Below are positions 24,939 to 34,718 of a DNA stretch of 64,000 nt, piece by piece (position 1 is the stretch's first letter; each line of letters begins with the position of its first letter). The DNA is from Candidatus Lambdaproteobacteria bacterium (GTDB lineage: Bacteria > SAR324 > JACQKK01). The notes beneath the pieces are model-generated. The model was not told the DNA's origin and did no database searches. It saw only the letters and a program-made list of their open reading frames with translations. Both the position numbers and the translations under genes were made by a program. The stretch is from positions 1 to 64,000 of the forward strand of contig JACQKK010000032.1 in the NCBI GenBank assembly GCA_016204605.1, read 5' to 3'.

Positions 24939-25892
24939 GTGAAAGCGTATCTCATCAACCGCACGCTGCTCGTGTTTCTGACGCTGTTCGGGATGTCGAT
25001 CGTGATCTTCATCCTGCTGCGTTTGGCGCCGGGCAATATCGTGGACATCCTGTTCGACTCCGCCGGCTACGTGGACCCCGCGGAGAAGAAGGTGCTCGAG
25101 GCCGAGCTGGGGCTGGACAAGCCCGTCTACGTGCAATATGGCGCGTGGATGGCCGAGCTGCTCTCGGGCAACCTGGGCAAGTCGTATCGGCTGGAGATCC
25201 CCGCCGGCGAAGTGATCCGGCCGCGCATCCCCGTCTCGCTGGAATTGGCCCTATTGGCTTTCTTCTTCTCGATCATCCTGGGGATTCCGCCCGGGGTCAT
25301 CAGCGCCGTGCGGCAGGACACGGCCATGGATTACACGCTGCGCGTGATCAGCCTGAGCGGGCTTTCCATGCCCGCGTTCTGGCTGGGGCTGCTCATCATC
25401 CTGGCGTTCGTGTACAACACGGACCTGTCGCCGATTTACATCAACGCGCCCACCACCTTCGGCGGCCACGTCTTGCTGTTCGGGGTGCCGGCGTTCGTGG
25501 TCGGATTCCGATCCTCGGCACTGCTGATGCGGCTGACGCGCTCCTCGATGCTCGAGGTGATGCGGCAGGATTACATCCGCACCGCCAAGTCGAAGGGGCT
25601 GGCGGAGCAGGTGGTCAACTATCGGCATGCGTTGAAGAACGCCATTCTGCCGGTCGTGACGCTGCTGGGCATCGAGGCGGCCTTCCTGATGGGCGGGCTG
25701 GTGGTGACGGAATCGGTGTTCAACATTCCGGGGGTCGCGCGCTTCCTGGTGCAGGCCATTCTCTGGCGCGATTATCCGATCGTGCAGAACCTGGTGATGT
25801 TCATCGCGATCATCGTGGTCGTCGTGAATTTCCTCACGGATCTGACGTACACTTGGCTCGATCCGCGCTTGCAGTTGACCGGCAAACTCTGA
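24939..25892 (+). CDS. ABC transporter permease, DppB/OppB type
   Basis: A 317-residue inner-membrane permease with six membrane helices. The first helix is LLVFLTLFGMSIVIFILLRLAPG; the TAKSKGLAEQVVNYRHALKNAILPVV segment contains the EAA-type cytoplasmic loop that docks the ATPases (here R-T-A-K-S-K-G-L-A). The N-terminal RLAPGN motif and ELGLDKPVYVQYG block are standard for DppB. The start is GTG 24939, preceded by GAGAGGA; an open frame further upstream is not homologous. It pairs with the DppC-type permease starting 153 bp downstream. Confidence 0.93.
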   Translation: MKAYLINRTLLVFLTLFGMSIVIFILLRLAPGNIVDILFDSAGYVDPAEKKVLEAELGLDKPVYVQYGAWMAELLSGNLGKSYRLEIPAGEVIRPRIPVSLELALLAFFFSIILGIPPGVISAVRQDTAMDYTLRVISLSGLSMPAFWLGLLIILAFVYNTDLSPIYINAPTTFGGHVLLFGVPAFVVGFRSSALLMRLTRSSMLEVMRQDYIRTAKSKGLAEQVVNYRHALKNAILPVVTLLGIEAAFLMGGLVVTESVFNIPGVARFLVQAILWRDYPIVQNLVMFIAIIVVVVNFLTDLTYTWLDPRLQLTGKL

Positions 25893-26045
25893 CAGACTCG
25901 CCGGCAGCGGTCGTCGCGCAGAGGGGCGGGCCGAGGCGCACAGGTCGGTAAACCGAGGAAGCAACACTGAAGACCGAGCCAGGCGCACGAACGTGACGGC
26001 GTCCGGCGAAGTTCCTTACCGCCCATCGGCGCAGCGACAGCCGGG

Positions 26046-26978
26046 GTGAAGGCGAAACCAACGATCTTCGTGGATGGGCATATGACCGAGACTGGAGCGC
26101 TGGGGGAGCAGATCCACTCCCAGTCGTTGTGGCATACGTTGGGAATCGAGCAGGCCTGGGAGTTCTGCAAGCGCAAGCCGCTGGGGGCCATCGGCGCGTT
26201 CATCATGATCGTGATGGTGGTATTGGCGCTGCTGGCGGACTTCGTGACCGCGATCGACCCGGTGACCACGAACGCCGACAAGACGCTGCAAGCGCCCAAT
26301 TCCGTCTACTGGATGGGCACCGACTACCTCGGCCGCGACATCTACAGCCGGATCATCTTCGGGACGCGCATCTCACTCACCGTAGGCATCCTCGCCACGC
26401 TGTTCGGCGGTCTCAGCGGGCTGGCGATCGGGCTCGTATCCGGGTACATGCTCGGGTGGATGGACCTGGTCGTGCAGCGGTTCATGGACGTCTTCCAGGC
26501 CCTGCCGCGGCTGGTGTTGGCGCTGGTGATGTCGGCCGCGCTGGGGCCCTCGATCCAGAACGTGGTGATCGCCATCGCCGTGCCCCTGATCCCGATCATT
26601 GCGCGGGTCGTGCGCTCCAGTACGCTGGCGGTGCGTGAGCTGCCGTTCGTGGAGGCCGCGCGGGCCGCCGGCATGGCAGAATGGCGCATCGCGCTGATCC
26701 ACGTGCTGCCCAACACCTTGGCGCCGTTCATCGTGCTGGTGACGGCCCAGCTCGGCGCCGCCATCCTGGTCGAGGCGTCGCTCTCGTTCCTCGGCTTGGG
26801 CGTGCCGGAACCGCATCCCTCTTGGGGCCGGATGCTCTCCGAATCGGCCGCGGAGTATGCGCAGCAGGCGCCATGGCTCGTCATCTTCCCCGGGCTGGCG
26901 ATCAGCGCGGCGGTGTTCGGAACGAACCTGCTCGGCGATGCCTTGCGCGACGAGCTGGATCCACGGCTGAAGCAGTAG
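26046..26978 (+). CDS. ABC transporter permease, DppC/OppC type
   Basis: A 310-residue permease. The cytosolic N-terminal ~45 residues are followed by a first helix (AIGAFIMIVMVVLALLADFV) and the DppC hallmark MGTDYLGRDIYSRIIFGTRISLTVG. The EAA-type loop is VEAARAAGMAEWRIALIHVLPNTLAP, and the C-terminal region has SFLGLGVPEPHPSWGRMLSE, both diagnostic of this subfamily. The start could be GTG 26046 or ATG 26082; neither has a convincing ribosome site. It forms the heterodimeric channel with the upstream permease. Confidence 0.92.
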   Translation: MKAKPTIFVDGHMTETGALGEQIHSQSLWHTLGIEQAWEFCKRKPLGAIGAFIMIVMVVLALLADFVTAIDPVTTNADKTLQAPNSVYWMGTDYLGRDIYSRIIFGTRISLTVGILATLFGGLSGLAIGLVSGYMLGWMDLVVQRFMDVFQALPRLVLALVMSAALGPSIQNVVIAIAVPLIPIIARVVRSSTLAVRELPFVEAARAAGMAEWRIALIHVLPNTLAPFIVLVTAQLGAAILVEASLSFLGLGVPEPHPSWGRMLSESAAEYAQQAPWLVIFPGLAISAAVFGTNLLGDALRDELDPRLKQ

Positions 26979-27058
26979 CTGCAAGCCCCATCGTCGCCGC
27001 CCCGCGCTTTCGGGCGGCGCCGCCCGGCCGCCCCGCCCGTTCGGGGCGCAGGCGCAGG

Positions 27059-27081
27059 GCGACACCGCTGGGCGGTGTCGC
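27059..27081 (+). promoter_or_regulatory. Strong hairpin between permease and ATPase genes
   Basis: GCGACACCGC and GCGGTGTCGC form a perfect 10-bp stem with a 3-nt loop in the 191-bp gap between the DppC-type and DppD-type genes. It could act as a partial terminator or an RNA-processing/stability element that sets subunit ratios. No T-run is present. Confidence 0.35.
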
Positions 27082-27169
27082 TTGCCGTGGCACCTGCCGG
27101 AAGCGGTCGGCGCGCGAGGGGGCGCCGGGTTCCCGCAGCGGAAATCAACATTCTTGACGTGAGTATCGG

Positions 27170-28219
27170 ATGACCGAGTCAGCACGCGCTCAAACGGCAT
27201 CGGCCAATCAGGCGGCCGAGGTCGTTCTCAAGATCGACGACCTCAAGACCTATTTCTACACGCGCGAAGGCACGGTGCGTGCCGTCGACGGTGTCTCCTG
27301 GGAACTCTATCGCGGCGAAACGCTGGGGGTGGTGGGAGAATCGGGCTGCGGCAAGAGCGTGACGGCCCTTTCCATCCTGCGGCTGGTGGCCGATCCTCCG
27401 GGGCGGATCGCCGGCGGCGCCATCACCTACGGCGGCCAGGACCTGCTCAAGCTCTCCGAGCAGCGCATGCAGCAGATTCGCGGCAACGACATTTCGATGA
27501 TCTTCCAGGAGCCGATGACGTCGCTCAACCCCGTGCTGACGATCGGCAACCAGATCGCCGAAACGATCATGCTGCACGAGGGTCTTACCAAGAAGGACGC
27601 GTGGGACAAATCGATCCAGATGCTGCGCCTGGTGCACATTCCGGAGCCCGTGCGGCGCGTGCAGGAGTATCCCCATCAGCTCTCCGGCGGGATGCGGCAG
27701 CGCGTGATGATCGCGATGGCGCTCTCGTGCAACCCGCAAATCCTCATCGCCGACGAGCCGACGACCGCGCTGGACGTGACGATCCAGGCGCAGATTCTCG
27801 ACCTGATGCTCGAGCTCAAGCAGGAGACGGGGTCGGCCGTCATCATCATCACCCACAACCTGGGCGTCGTCGCCGAAACGTGCCGGCGGGTGGTGGTGAT
27901 GTATGCGGGCAAGAAAGTGGAGGAGGGCTCCGCCGAGGAAATCTTCCACCATCCGCGGCACCCTTACACGTACGGTCTGCTGGGGTCGGTGCCCCGGCTC
28001 GACAAGATCATCCAGGAGGACTCCAACGGTCGCTCCCGGTTGACCGAGATTCCCGGTATTGTGCCTTCGCTGCGCAATCTTCCGCCGGGCTGCACGTTCG
28101 CACCCCGCTGCACCTACGCGACCGACGCATGCCGCGAAAAGTACCCGCCCCTCGAACAGAAATTACCGGGTCACTGGGCGGCGTGCTGGAACTCCGACAA
28201 ACTGCCCGGAGGACGGTAA
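27170..28219 (+). CDS. ABC transporter ATP-binding protein, DppD/OppD type
   Basis: A 349-residue ATPase. Walker A is [13 protein letters not shown], the signature [15 protein letters not shown], Walker [13 protein letters not shown], and the switch His lies in IIITHNLG. The C-terminal oligopeptide/dipeptide extension carries the Cys-rich block [20 protein letters not shown], which in some DppD/DppF proteins binds an iron-sulfur cluster. ATG 27170 gives a normal N-terminus with [12 protein letters not shown]. It partners with the next gene, whose start lies 3 bp after this stop. Confidence 0.95.
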   Translation: MTESARAQTASANQAAEVVLKIDDLKTYFYTREGTVRAVDGVSWELYRGETLGVVGESGCGKSVTALSILRLVADPPGRIAGGAITYGGQDLLKLSEQRMQQIRGNDISMIFQEPMTSLNPVLTIGNQIAETIMLHEGLTKKDAWDKSIQMLRLVHIPEPVRRVQEYPHQLSGGMRQRVMIAMALSCNPQILIADEPTTALDVTIQAQILDLMLELKQETGSAVIIITHNLGVVAETCRRVVVMYAGKKVEEGSAEEIFHHPRHPYTYGLLGSVPRLDKIIQEDSNGRSRLTEIPGIVPSLRNLPPGCTFAPRCTYATDACREKYPPLEQKLPGHWAACWNSDKLPGGR

Positions 28220-28222
28220 CAC

Positions 28223-29212
28223 ATGGTTGAAACTGCACAGAAGACGAAAGGGCGCCTGCTCGAAGTCGAAGGGTTGAAGAAGCACTTCCCGATCAAGCAG
28301 GGCGTGCTCGGTCGCGCGGTGGGCAACGTCTACGCCGTGGACGGCATCTCGTTCTACATCAACGATGGGGAAACCCTCGGGATGGTGGGCGAGAGCGGCT
28401 GCGGCAAATCGACGGCGGGCAAGACCATCCTGAAGCTGATCGAGCCGACCGCCGGCAAGATCATGATGGAGGGATCGGACCTCGCGCCCATGAACAAGGC
28501 GGCGATGCGGCCGTTCCGCCGCGAGATGCAGATGATCTTCCAGGACCCCTATTCCTCCCTGAACCCCCGCATGTCGATCGGGAACATCGTGGGCGAGCCG
28601 CTCGTGATTCACGGCATCGCCAAGGGCAAGGAGAAGGTGGAACGCACGACCAAGCTGCTCGAAAAGGTGGGGATTCTCCCCGAGAAGATGGACAGCTTCC
28701 CGCACGAGTTCTCGGGCGGGCAGCGGCAGCGCATCAGCATCGCCCGGGCGCTCGCGCTCAACCCCAAGCTGATCATCTGCGACGAGCCGGTTTCGGCGCT
28801 GGATGTCTCGATCCAGGCGCAGGTGCTGAACCTGATGATGGACCTCCAGCAGGACTTGGGGCTGACCTATCTGTTCATCGCCCACGACCTGGCCGTGGTC
28901 GAGCACATCAGCCACCGTGTGGCCGTGATGTACCTCGGCAAGATCGTCGAGCTGACGGACAAGAAGACGCTGTTCAAGAATCCGCTCCATCCCTACACCG
29001 AGGCGCTGCTTTCGGCGGTGCCGATCCCCAACCCGAGCCTGAAGCGGGGCAAGCGCATCATCCTCAAGGGCGACGTGCCGAGCCCGATCAATCCGCCGTC
29101 GGGCTGCCACTTCCACACCCGCTGCCCGTACGTGATGGATCGGTGCAAGACGGAAGTGCCCCCCTTCAAGGAAGTCGAGCCCGGCCACTGGGCTTCCTGC
29201 CATCTGCGCTGA
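28223..29212 (+). CDS. ABC transporter ATP-binding protein, DppF/OppF type
   Basis: A 329-residue ATPase forming the second nucleotide-binding half of the transporter. Walker A is [13 protein letters not shown], the signature [15 protein letters not shown], Walker [13 protein letters not shown], the switch His in [11 protein letters not shown]. The Cys-rich tail [20 protein letters not shown] mirrors that of its partner. Its ribosome site GGAGG lies in the last codons of the upstream gene, so translation is coupled. A stem-loop directly after the stop marks the end of the transporter operon. Confidence 0.95.
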   Translation: MVETAQKTKGRLLEVEGLKKHFPIKQGVLGRAVGNVYAVDGISFYINDGETLGMVGESGCGKSTAGKTILKLIEPTAGKIMMEGSDLAPMNKAAMRPFRREMQMIFQDPYSSLNPRMSIGNIVGEPLVIHGIAKGKEKVERTTKLLEKVGILPEKMDSFPHEFSGGQRQRISIARALALNPKLIICDEPVSALDVSIQAQVLNLMMDLQQDLGLTYLFIAHDLAVVEHISHRVAVMYLGKIVELTDKKTLFKNPLHPYTEALLSAVPIPNPSLKRGKRIILKGDVPSPINPPSGCHFHTRCPYVMDRCKTEVPPFKEVEPGHWASCHLR

Positions 29213-29213
29213 G

Positions 29214-29229
29214 CGGCTCGCCCGAGCCG
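29214..29229 (+). terminator. Stem-loop ending the ABC transporter operon
   Basis: CGGCTCG/CGAGCCG inverted repeat beginning 2 nt after the stop at 29212. There is no T-run, as is common in very GC-rich genomes. Confidence 0.4.
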
Positions 29230-29356
29230 GCCGCCGGCGCCTTGCCGCGCGGCGCAGCCTCCCGGCTCGCGCCGCGGGCAGCTTCGCCAAGCCTGATCGT
29301 AGGTGACCGCCGGAGGCGTCGCTTCCCCGGGGAGTGGCGCCGCGCGCGCACCACAC

Positions 29357-30316
29357 CTAATACCGGAGCTCCACGCCGAGCGTGTAAGCGGTCAGTTTCA
29401 GGTGCTCTTCGACATTGGGGACGACGAACGCGCGTTGTTCGTCGGAATGCGAGTAGCCGAGGCTGAAGCTCGTACGGGCCGTGAACGCGATCGCCAGGTC
29501 GGCCCCCCGCACGAGCTGCTGCACGGTCACGGCGTCGGTGAACCGGACTTCCGACGAGGTTTCGCTCAGCCGCAAGCGTGCGCGGGCCGTACTGAGCTCG
29601 AAGGCGAGGTACCGCTCGCGTCGCTCGTAGTCGATGCTTGCTCCGTGCACCAGGGGCGTCCGGGTCAGGTTGACCGACAGCGACAGCGTCAACGCCCGGA
29701 AAGGCAGCAGCAGCCCCGCATCCTGGGAGACCGCCGTGTAGCGGTAGGTTTCGCGGGAGGTGGGGTTCGCATCGTTGCGGAACCGGAAGCGCAGGGTTTC
29801 CTGCGAGAGCGAGTAGCCCAGCCGCAGCACCGAGACGGTGAAGAAGACCGAATGCGACGCGCCGGTGCGGCCGTAGGCATACTCCAGCTCGACGGGCAGC
29901 ACCGCGTCGACCACCTTGAACCCGCCCTGCTCGCCCTCCTGCGAATAGGCGTAGGCGAACCAGCGCAGCGTGAGTGCGGCGGCCGCCGCGGCGCCGCTGT
30001 CGTGGGACTCGCTCGTCTGCGTCGCCGACTTGCTGAAGATCTCCCGATCCTGCGCTAGCGCGCCGAAGCGCAGCAGGCGCAAGTCGAGCACGCCCAGGGC
30101 GCTCCCGCCCGTGGTGCGCGTGGTCTGCTCCCCGGCAGTGCCCTCGTTGATGATCAGGTCCTGGAACGCAATCCCGAGATTGAGCCGGGTCTCCGGCCGC
30201 AGCACCTCGCCGAGCAGCACCGCATTCTGCGCCCGCACCAGCCCGGCGGCGGCGAGGCACAGCGCCAGGGCCAGCGGAACCGGGGCGAGAAACGGCGTGG
30301 CGCGCATCGATCCCAT
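29357..30316 (-). CDS. Outer-membrane beta-barrel protein, unknown function
   Basis: A 319-residue exported protein. The signal peptide (residues ~1-30, LALALCLAAAGLVRAQ) is followed by alternating hydrophobic/polar strands such as LRFRFRNDANP, FFTVSVLRLGYSLS and LTLSLSVNLTRTP, typical of an outer-membrane barrel, ending in the aromatic terminus LGVELRY recognised by the BAM machinery. No named family was recognised. The start may be M1 or M4 (30307). It sits on the opposite strand to its neighbours, convergent with the transporter operon, and could be a porin for the same substrate (inference). Confidence 0.75.
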   Translation of the reverse strand: MGSMRATPFLAPVPLALALCLAAAGLVRAQNAVLLGEVLRPETRLNLGIAFQDLIINEGTAGEQTTRTTGGSALGVLDLRLLRFGALAQDREIFSKSATQTSESHDSGAAAAAALTLRWFAYAYSQEGEQGGFKVVDAVLPVELEYAYGRTGASHSVFFTVSVLRLGYSLSQETLRFRFRNDANPTSRETYRYTAVSQDAGLLLPFRALTLSLSVNLTRTPLVHGASIDYERRERYLAFELSTARARLRLSETSSEVRFTDAVTVQQLVRGADLAIAFTARTSFSLGYSHSDEQRAFVVPNVEEHLKLTAYTLGVELRY

Positions 30317-30571
30317 GGGTGCAGGCGGGCACCCCCGGCCCGATGCCAGGGAATCCCTACGGCGTTATCGGCAAATCCGCGCCAGGCTTGAGCGCCGCTG
30401 CCCTCACCACTGCCCGCACCGCTGCCCCCCGGCGGCGACGCATTCCGCTTGGCAGGCGCGTCCGGTCGTGATCCAATGCCCCGACCCGCCCGGCGGGGCG
30501 CAGGGGAGGGCTTGCGGGCTCCGCCGCGCCCGAAGCGGGGGACGGGCACTCGCGCCACAGGGAGGAACGTG

Positions 30572-31540
30572 ATGATCCGGACGGTGCTCACTGAGCGCTT
30601 CGACCTGCGGTACCCCGTGCTGCTGGCCCCGATGGGAACGTTCTCCGGCGGCAGCCTCGCCGCCGCCGTGACGGCGGCCGGGGGACTCGGGCTGATCGGC
30701 GTCGGCCTGCACGACCGCGCCCATCTCGAACGCGAGCTGAAGGCCGCGGGAGATGCCCGCGTGGGGCTCGGCTACATCTGCTGGCAACTGCCCGCCGCGC
30801 GCGAGCTGCTCGGGCTTGGGCTCGCCCGGCGGCCGCCCCTGGTGATGTTCGCCTTCGGCGATCCCGCCCCGTACGTCGAGCAGGTGCGGGCCGCGGGCGC
30901 GGCGGTGCTGTGGCAGGTGCACAGCGTGGCCGAGGCCAAGGCGGCCGCCGCCCTGGGCGTGGACGTGATCGTGGCGCAGGGCTCCGATTCGGGCGGCCAC
31001 GGCCAACCGATCCGCGCGGTGCTGGGGCTGGTGCCGGCCGTGGTGGACGCCGTGTCACCCATCCCCGTCGTGGCCGCGGGAGCCATCGCCGATGGCCGCG
31101 GGCTCGCCGCGGCGCTCATGCTGGGGGCGGCGGGCGTGCTGGTGGGTACCGCGTTCTGCACCGCCACCGAGTCGCTCGGCGGCGCCAAGGCCAAGCACCG
31201 GCTGATCGAGGCCACCGGCGACGATACGCTGCGCACGTCGGTCTACGATATCGTGCGCGAGCTGCCCTGGGAGAAGCCCTTCGATGGCCGCGCCATCCGC
31301 AACCGCTTCATCGAGGAGTGGCACGGGCGCGAGGGCGACCTGCGCCGCGCGGTGCCCGGCCTGCGGGCATCCTACGCGCGGGCGGTGCAGGAGGCCGACC
31401 TGGAGGTGGCGCCCGTCTGGGCCGGCGAGGGCGTGGACCTGGTGCGGGCCGAGGAGCCCGCGGCGGCGATCCTGGGGCGCATGGTGCGGCAGGCCGAGGC
31501 CCTGCTGCGCGGCGCCGGGGGCTGGGTCGTCGAGGGGTAA
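30572..31540 (+). CDS. Nitronate monooxygenase-family FMN enzyme
   Basis: A 322-residue TIM-barrel flavoprotein of the nitronate monooxygenase / 2-nitropropane dioxygenase family. Seen are LRYPVLLAPMGTFSGG at the start, AVTAAGGLGLIG, the VIVAQGSDSGGHGQ block with the family's conserved His, IPVVAAGAIADGRGLAAAL (FMN phosphate region), and GVLVGTAFCTATES. Family members oxidise nitronates, including propionate-3-nitronate, but some act as enoyl reductases, so the substrate is open. GGAGG at 30561 sets the start at ATG 30572. It lies alone on the plus strand between two minus-strand genes. Confidence 0.88.
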   Translation: MIRTVLTERFDLRYPVLLAPMGTFSGGSLAAAVTAAGGLGLIGVGLHDRAHLERELKAAGDARVGLGYICWQLPAARELLGLGLARRPPLVMFAFGDPAPYVEQVRAAGAAVLWQVHSVAEAKAAAALGVDVIVAQGSDSGGHGQPIRAVLGLVPAVVDAVSPIPVVAAGAIADGRGLAAALMLGAAGVLVGTAFCTATESLGGAKAKHRLIEATGDDTLRTSVYDIVRELPWEKPFDGRAIRNRFIEEWHGREGDLRRAVPGLRASYARAVQEADLEVAPVWAGEGVDLVRAEEPAAAILGRMVRQAEALLRGAGGWVVEG

Positions 31541-31552
31541 CCGCCGGCGCGG

Positions 31553-31600
31553 CCTCACCCCCTGCCCCCTCTCCTGGGGGAGAGGGGGTGGCTGCGATCC
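31553..31600. repeat. Dispersed palindromic repeat
   Basis: CCTCACCCCCTGCCCCCTCTCC-TGGG-GGAGAGGGGGTGG hairpin immediately after the nitronate monooxygenase-like gene and before the convergent CoA-transferase gene. It may serve as a two-way terminator. Confidence 0.6.
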
Positions 31601-31690
31601 GTGCGGACGGCCGATCCGAGACCCCCCCTTCTTCTATGAAGGCCCGCTCGCCAAGCCGACACTTGGTCACGCAGAGGCTTCGCCTGCGGC

Positions 31691-32878
31691 TCAGATCACG
31701 TCCTCCTTGCGTAACTGCGCGATCTGCTCCCGGGAGTAGCCCAGCGCGGCGAGCACCTCGTCCGTGTGCTGGCCGAGGCGCGGCGGCGGGGATTCGACGC
31801 TGGGGCCGTCGTGGGCGAACTTGAAGGCGGCGAGCGGCACCGTCACCGCGCCCTCAATGCCGTCGATCGCCGCGTGCTTGTGCAGCACCCGCCGGGAGCT
31901 GAGCTGCACATCGTCGAGCGACTCGGCGATGGGACGCACGCGGCCGGCGGGGACGTGCCGCGCCTGGAGGTAAGTTTCCCATTCGAGCCCGGTACGCTGG
32001 GCGATGATCCGTTGCAGCTCGTCGGTCTGCTCCTGGTACCGCCGCTCCCGCTCCTCGTGGCTCGATTGCGCCGCGATGTCGGGCCGGCCCAGGGCGTGGA
32101 AGAGCCGCTCGTGCTGGCCGCGGTTGCTGGCGCCGATGATCAGCAGCCCGTCCTTGGTCTCGTAGGTCTGGCTGCTGGCGTACTGCATGGCGTTGCCCTT
32201 GGGCTTGGGCTCGGCGCCGGTGCGCAGGTAGGAGGTGATGTGCGAGCCCATCAGCATCAGCGCCACGTCGAGCATGGCCGTGTCGATATACTGGCCGCGC
32301 CCGGTGCGCTCCCGCTGGAAGAGGGCGCTGGCGATGGCGAAGGCGGCCATGGTGCCGGTGGCGTAGTCGATCACGGGCGAGCCGGTCTTGATCGGGTTGA
32401 CCTCGCGCGTGCCCGTCGTGGCCATCATCCCCGAGAGCGCCTGAATGACGTGATCGTACCCGGTCTGCTCGCCCCGCGGGCCATCCTGCCCGAAGGCCGT
32501 CACCGAGCAGTAGACCAGGCGCGGATTGAGCGCCCGCAGCTCCTGATAGCCCAGCCCCAACGCCGGGAATGCCCCCGAGCGGAAGTTCTCGACGAACACG
32601 TCCGCATCCTTCACGAGTTGCTTGAGGATCTGCCGGCCCTGCTCGTGCTTGAGATTCAGCGTGATCGCGCGCTTGTTCGAGCCCTGGGTCATATACCCGG
32701 TGCCCATCTGCTGGTGGTTCAGGGCGCGGTCGCTGCCGGATTCGCGGCTCTGGTCGAAGTCCTGGGGATGCTCGACCTTGAGCACGTCGGCGCCGAGCAA
32801 GCCGAGCTGGTAGGCCGCGAACGGCCCCGCGAGCACGTGGGTGACGTCGATGATCTTGATGCCTTCGAATGGCCTCAT
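31691..32878 (-). CDS. CaiB/BaiF (family III) CoA-transferase
   Basis: A 395-residue single-domain CoA-transferase. It has the N-terminal FEGIKIIDVTHVLAGPFAAYQLGLLGADV, the VFVENFRSGAF strand, and the catalytic block FGQDGPRGEQTGYDHVIQALSG with the expected Asp in YDHVIQA. Unlike the double-domain enzyme at 12829-15066 it has the normal family length and presumably forms the interlocked dimer of this family. It would activate a carboxylic acid using another CoA ester. It is followed on the same strand by nothing for ~150 bp and preceded by four CMD-family genes, a likely minus-strand operon running 35404 to 31691. Confidence 0.92.
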   Translation of the reverse strand: MRPFEGIKIIDVTHVLAGPFAAYQLGLLGADVLKVEHPQDFDQSRESGSDRALNHQQMGTGYMTQGSNKRAITLNLKHEQGRQILKQLVKDADVFVENFRSGAFPALGLGYQELRALNPRLVYCSVTAFGQDGPRGEQTGYDHVIQALSGMMATTGTREVNPIKTGSPVIDYATGTMAAFAIASALFQRERTGRGQYIDTAMLDVALMLMGSHITSYLRTGAEPKPKGNAMQYASSQTYETKDGLLIIGASNRGQHERLFHALGRPDIAAQSSHEERERRYQEQTDELQRIIAQRTGLEWETYLQARHVPAGRVRPIAESLDDVQLSSRRVLHKHAAIDGIEGAVTVPLAAFKFAHDGPSVESPPPRLGQHTDEVLAALGYSREQIAQLRKEDVI

Positions 32879-33059
32879 GCGGTGTACCTGACCTGATGGG
32901 CGGCCGCGCGCGGTCGCCGGGAATGGGAGTACGTGCCGCGCAGTACCGGCCGGGCGATTGCCCGCCGCCGGTTCCGCGCAGGGGTTCCTGGTGCTTGTAT
33001 CGCGACTGACGCGGCGGCGCCACCCCCCGGGTGGAATGCGGCGGCGACGCTCCGCGCGC

Positions 33060-33434
33060 CTATATTCCCAGCTCCTTGAACACCTTGCGGGCTGCGCGGA
33101 AGGCGCCGACCCCGGCGGGCACGCCGGCGTATCCGGCGATCTGCATGAAGGTCGCCTTGAGCTGCTCCTTGGTGACGCCGTTCTTGATCGCGCCGCGGAC
33201 GTGCGCCTCGAACTCGCCAGTGCGGTTCAGCGCGGCGAGGATGCACAGGCAGTTGAGGCTGTGCTGCTGCTTCGTGAGCGCGCTGTCGCCCCAGACGCGG
33301 CCCCAAGCCGTTTCGGTGATGAAACGGCGGAACTCCCGCTCGAACTCCGGCAGCTCCGGGGCGTCGGCGTCTCCGGGGTTCCCGATCACCTCCTCGCGCA
33401 TCTTCATGCCGAGCTTGTAGTAGTCCACCGCCAT
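33060..33434 (-). CDS. Carboxymuconolactone decarboxylase family protein, short form
   Basis: A 124-residue protein of the PcaC-like CMD fold. LTKQQHSLNCLCILAALNRTGEFEAHVRGAIKNGVTKEQLK and MQIAGYAGVPAGVGAFRAARKVF are the family's core helices, covering residues ~54-118. In 4-carboxymuconolactone decarboxylases this fold removes CO2 in protocatechuate breakdown; many stand-alone members have other or unknown roles. The ribosome site AGAGGAG precedes the start. It is first in order before the CoA-transferase and last after three longer CMD-like paralogs. Confidence 0.9.
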   Translation of the reverse strand: MAVDYYKLGMKMREEVIGNPGDADAPELPEFEREFRRFITETAWGRVWGDSALTKQQHSLNCLCILAALNRTGEFEAHVRGAIKNGVTKEQLKATFMQIAGYAGVPAGVGAFRAARKVFKELGI

Positions 33435-33519
33435 GGCTCGCTCCTCTGCTGAATCGTGAAAGGCATGCCGGGGCGGGATTGCCCTCCCCGGCGCGGCGTC
33501 CTGGCCGCCCGGTTGCGCA

Positions 33520-34071
33520 TCAGCCCGCGAACGGATTCGCCACGCCCTCGGGCGGCTGAATCTGGAACGTCTTCAGGAACAGCCCAACCATCGTGTAGTA
33601 CCCCGCCACCCCCACCAGCTCGCAGGTGGCGGGGATGCCGAGCGCCTTGACGACCTTGTCGAAGGTCACGTCGCTGACCTGGTGGTTCTGCTGCAGCTCG
33701 GTGACAAGGTCGTAGACCGCCTCGTCCTCGGGACTGGCGAAGCGGGGGCGGCGGCGCTCCTTGAGCGCCTGGATCAGCTCTTCGCCCAGCCCCTGCTGCC
33801 GTGCGATCTCGGCATTGCCCACGAACGGGATGGCCGCGCCCACGTGGCGCCCCACGATCATCCCCACCAGCGCCGACGTGCGCGGCTTGAGCGAGTTGCC
33901 GAAGCGGATGAAGGTGCCCAGATTCTGCACGGCGTCGGCCAGCTTGGGACTGTGCAGCATCACCTTGAAAGGGCCGCGCAGGCCGCCGCGCGGGGTTCGG
34001 GTGATCGTATCGATGATCCGGCGCTGTTCCGGACTGGCGTTTTCGGGTGTCACTTCCGGTACGCGAGGCAT
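33520..34071 (-). CDS. CMD-like protein, tandem paralog 3 of 3
   Basis: A 183-residue protein of the carboxymuconolactone decarboxylase-like/AhpD-like superfamily. It starts MPRVPEVTPENASPEQRRII, followed by GPFKVMLHSPKLADAVQNLG, SLKPRTSALVGMIVGRHVGA, and CELVGVAGYYTMVGLFLKTFQI, a pattern shared with the two genes upstream. No CxxC peroxidatic pair is present, so AhpD-type reductase activity is unlikely. The start is the shared MPR-x-x-EVTPE motif, not the longer open frame. Confidence 0.88.
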   Translation of the reverse strand: MPRVPEVTPENASPEQRRIIDTITRTPRGGLRGPFKVMLHSPKLADAVQNLGTFIRFGNSLKPRTSALVGMIVGRHVGAAIPFVGNAEIARQQGLGEELIQALKERRRPRFASPEDEAVYDLVTELQQNHQVSDVTFDKVVKALGIPATCELVGVAGYYTMVGLFLKTFQIQPPEGVANPFAG

Positions 34072-34166
34072 GGCGTTCGCTCCAAACGGGTGGAAGGGAG
34101 GCGACCGCTCCGGCCCGGCGGGAAAGCCGGCGCCGGCGTGGTGGTCGCGGGGTTCGCCGGCGCGCT

Positions 34167-34718
34167 TCAATCCAGGAACGGCATCGGCACGTCGGCCGGC
34201 GGCTCGATCTGGAAGGCCTTGAGGAACAGCCCGACCATCGAGTAGTACCCGGTGACGCCCACCAGCTCGCAGGTGCCAGCGATGCCAAAGTGCTGCACGG
34301 CCTGCTGGAAGGTCGCGTCGCTCACCTGGTGGTTGTGGTGCAGTTCCGTGACCAGGTCGTAGCAGGCCTCCTCATCGGCATGCGTGAAGACGGGGCGCCG
34401 GCGCTCCAGCACGGCCTGGATCACGTCTTCCGGCAGCCCGCCCTTGCGCGCCAGCACGGAATGGCCCACCCACTCCACCCGGGCGCCGAGGAACCGGCCC
34501 GTGATGATGATCGCCAGCTCCGAAATGCGCGGCTGCAGCGAGGTGCCGAAGCGGAGGAAGCCGCCCAGCGCCTGCACGCCATCGGCCAGCTTGGGGCTGT
34601 GCAGCATCACCTTGAAGGGTCCCCGCAGCCCGCCGCGCGGTCCGCCGGTGATGGCAGCGATGATGCGGTGCTGCTCCGGGTTGGCGTTTTCAGGGGTCAC
34701 TTCGGGAACGCGGGGCAT
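34167..34718 (-). CDS. CMD-like protein, tandem paralog 2 of 3
   Basis: A 183-residue paralog with the same architecture: MPRVPEVTPENANPEQHRII, GPFKVMLHSPKLADGVQALG, SLQPRISELAIIITGRFLGA, and CELVGVTGYYSMVGLFLKAFQI. It is the closest of the three to its downstream neighbour, with 95 bp between them, which points to recent duplication. The ribosome site AGGAGA is close to the start. No membrane segment or signal peptide. Confidence 0.88.
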   Translation of the reverse strand: MPRVPEVTPENANPEQHRIIAAITGGPRGGLRGPFKVMLHSPKLADGVQALGGFLRFGTSLQPRISELAIIITGRFLGARVEWVGHSVLARKGGLPEDVIQAVLERRRPVFTHADEEACYDLVTELHHNHQVSDATFQQAVQHFGIAGTCELVGVTGYYSMVGLFLKAFQIEPPADVPMPFLD

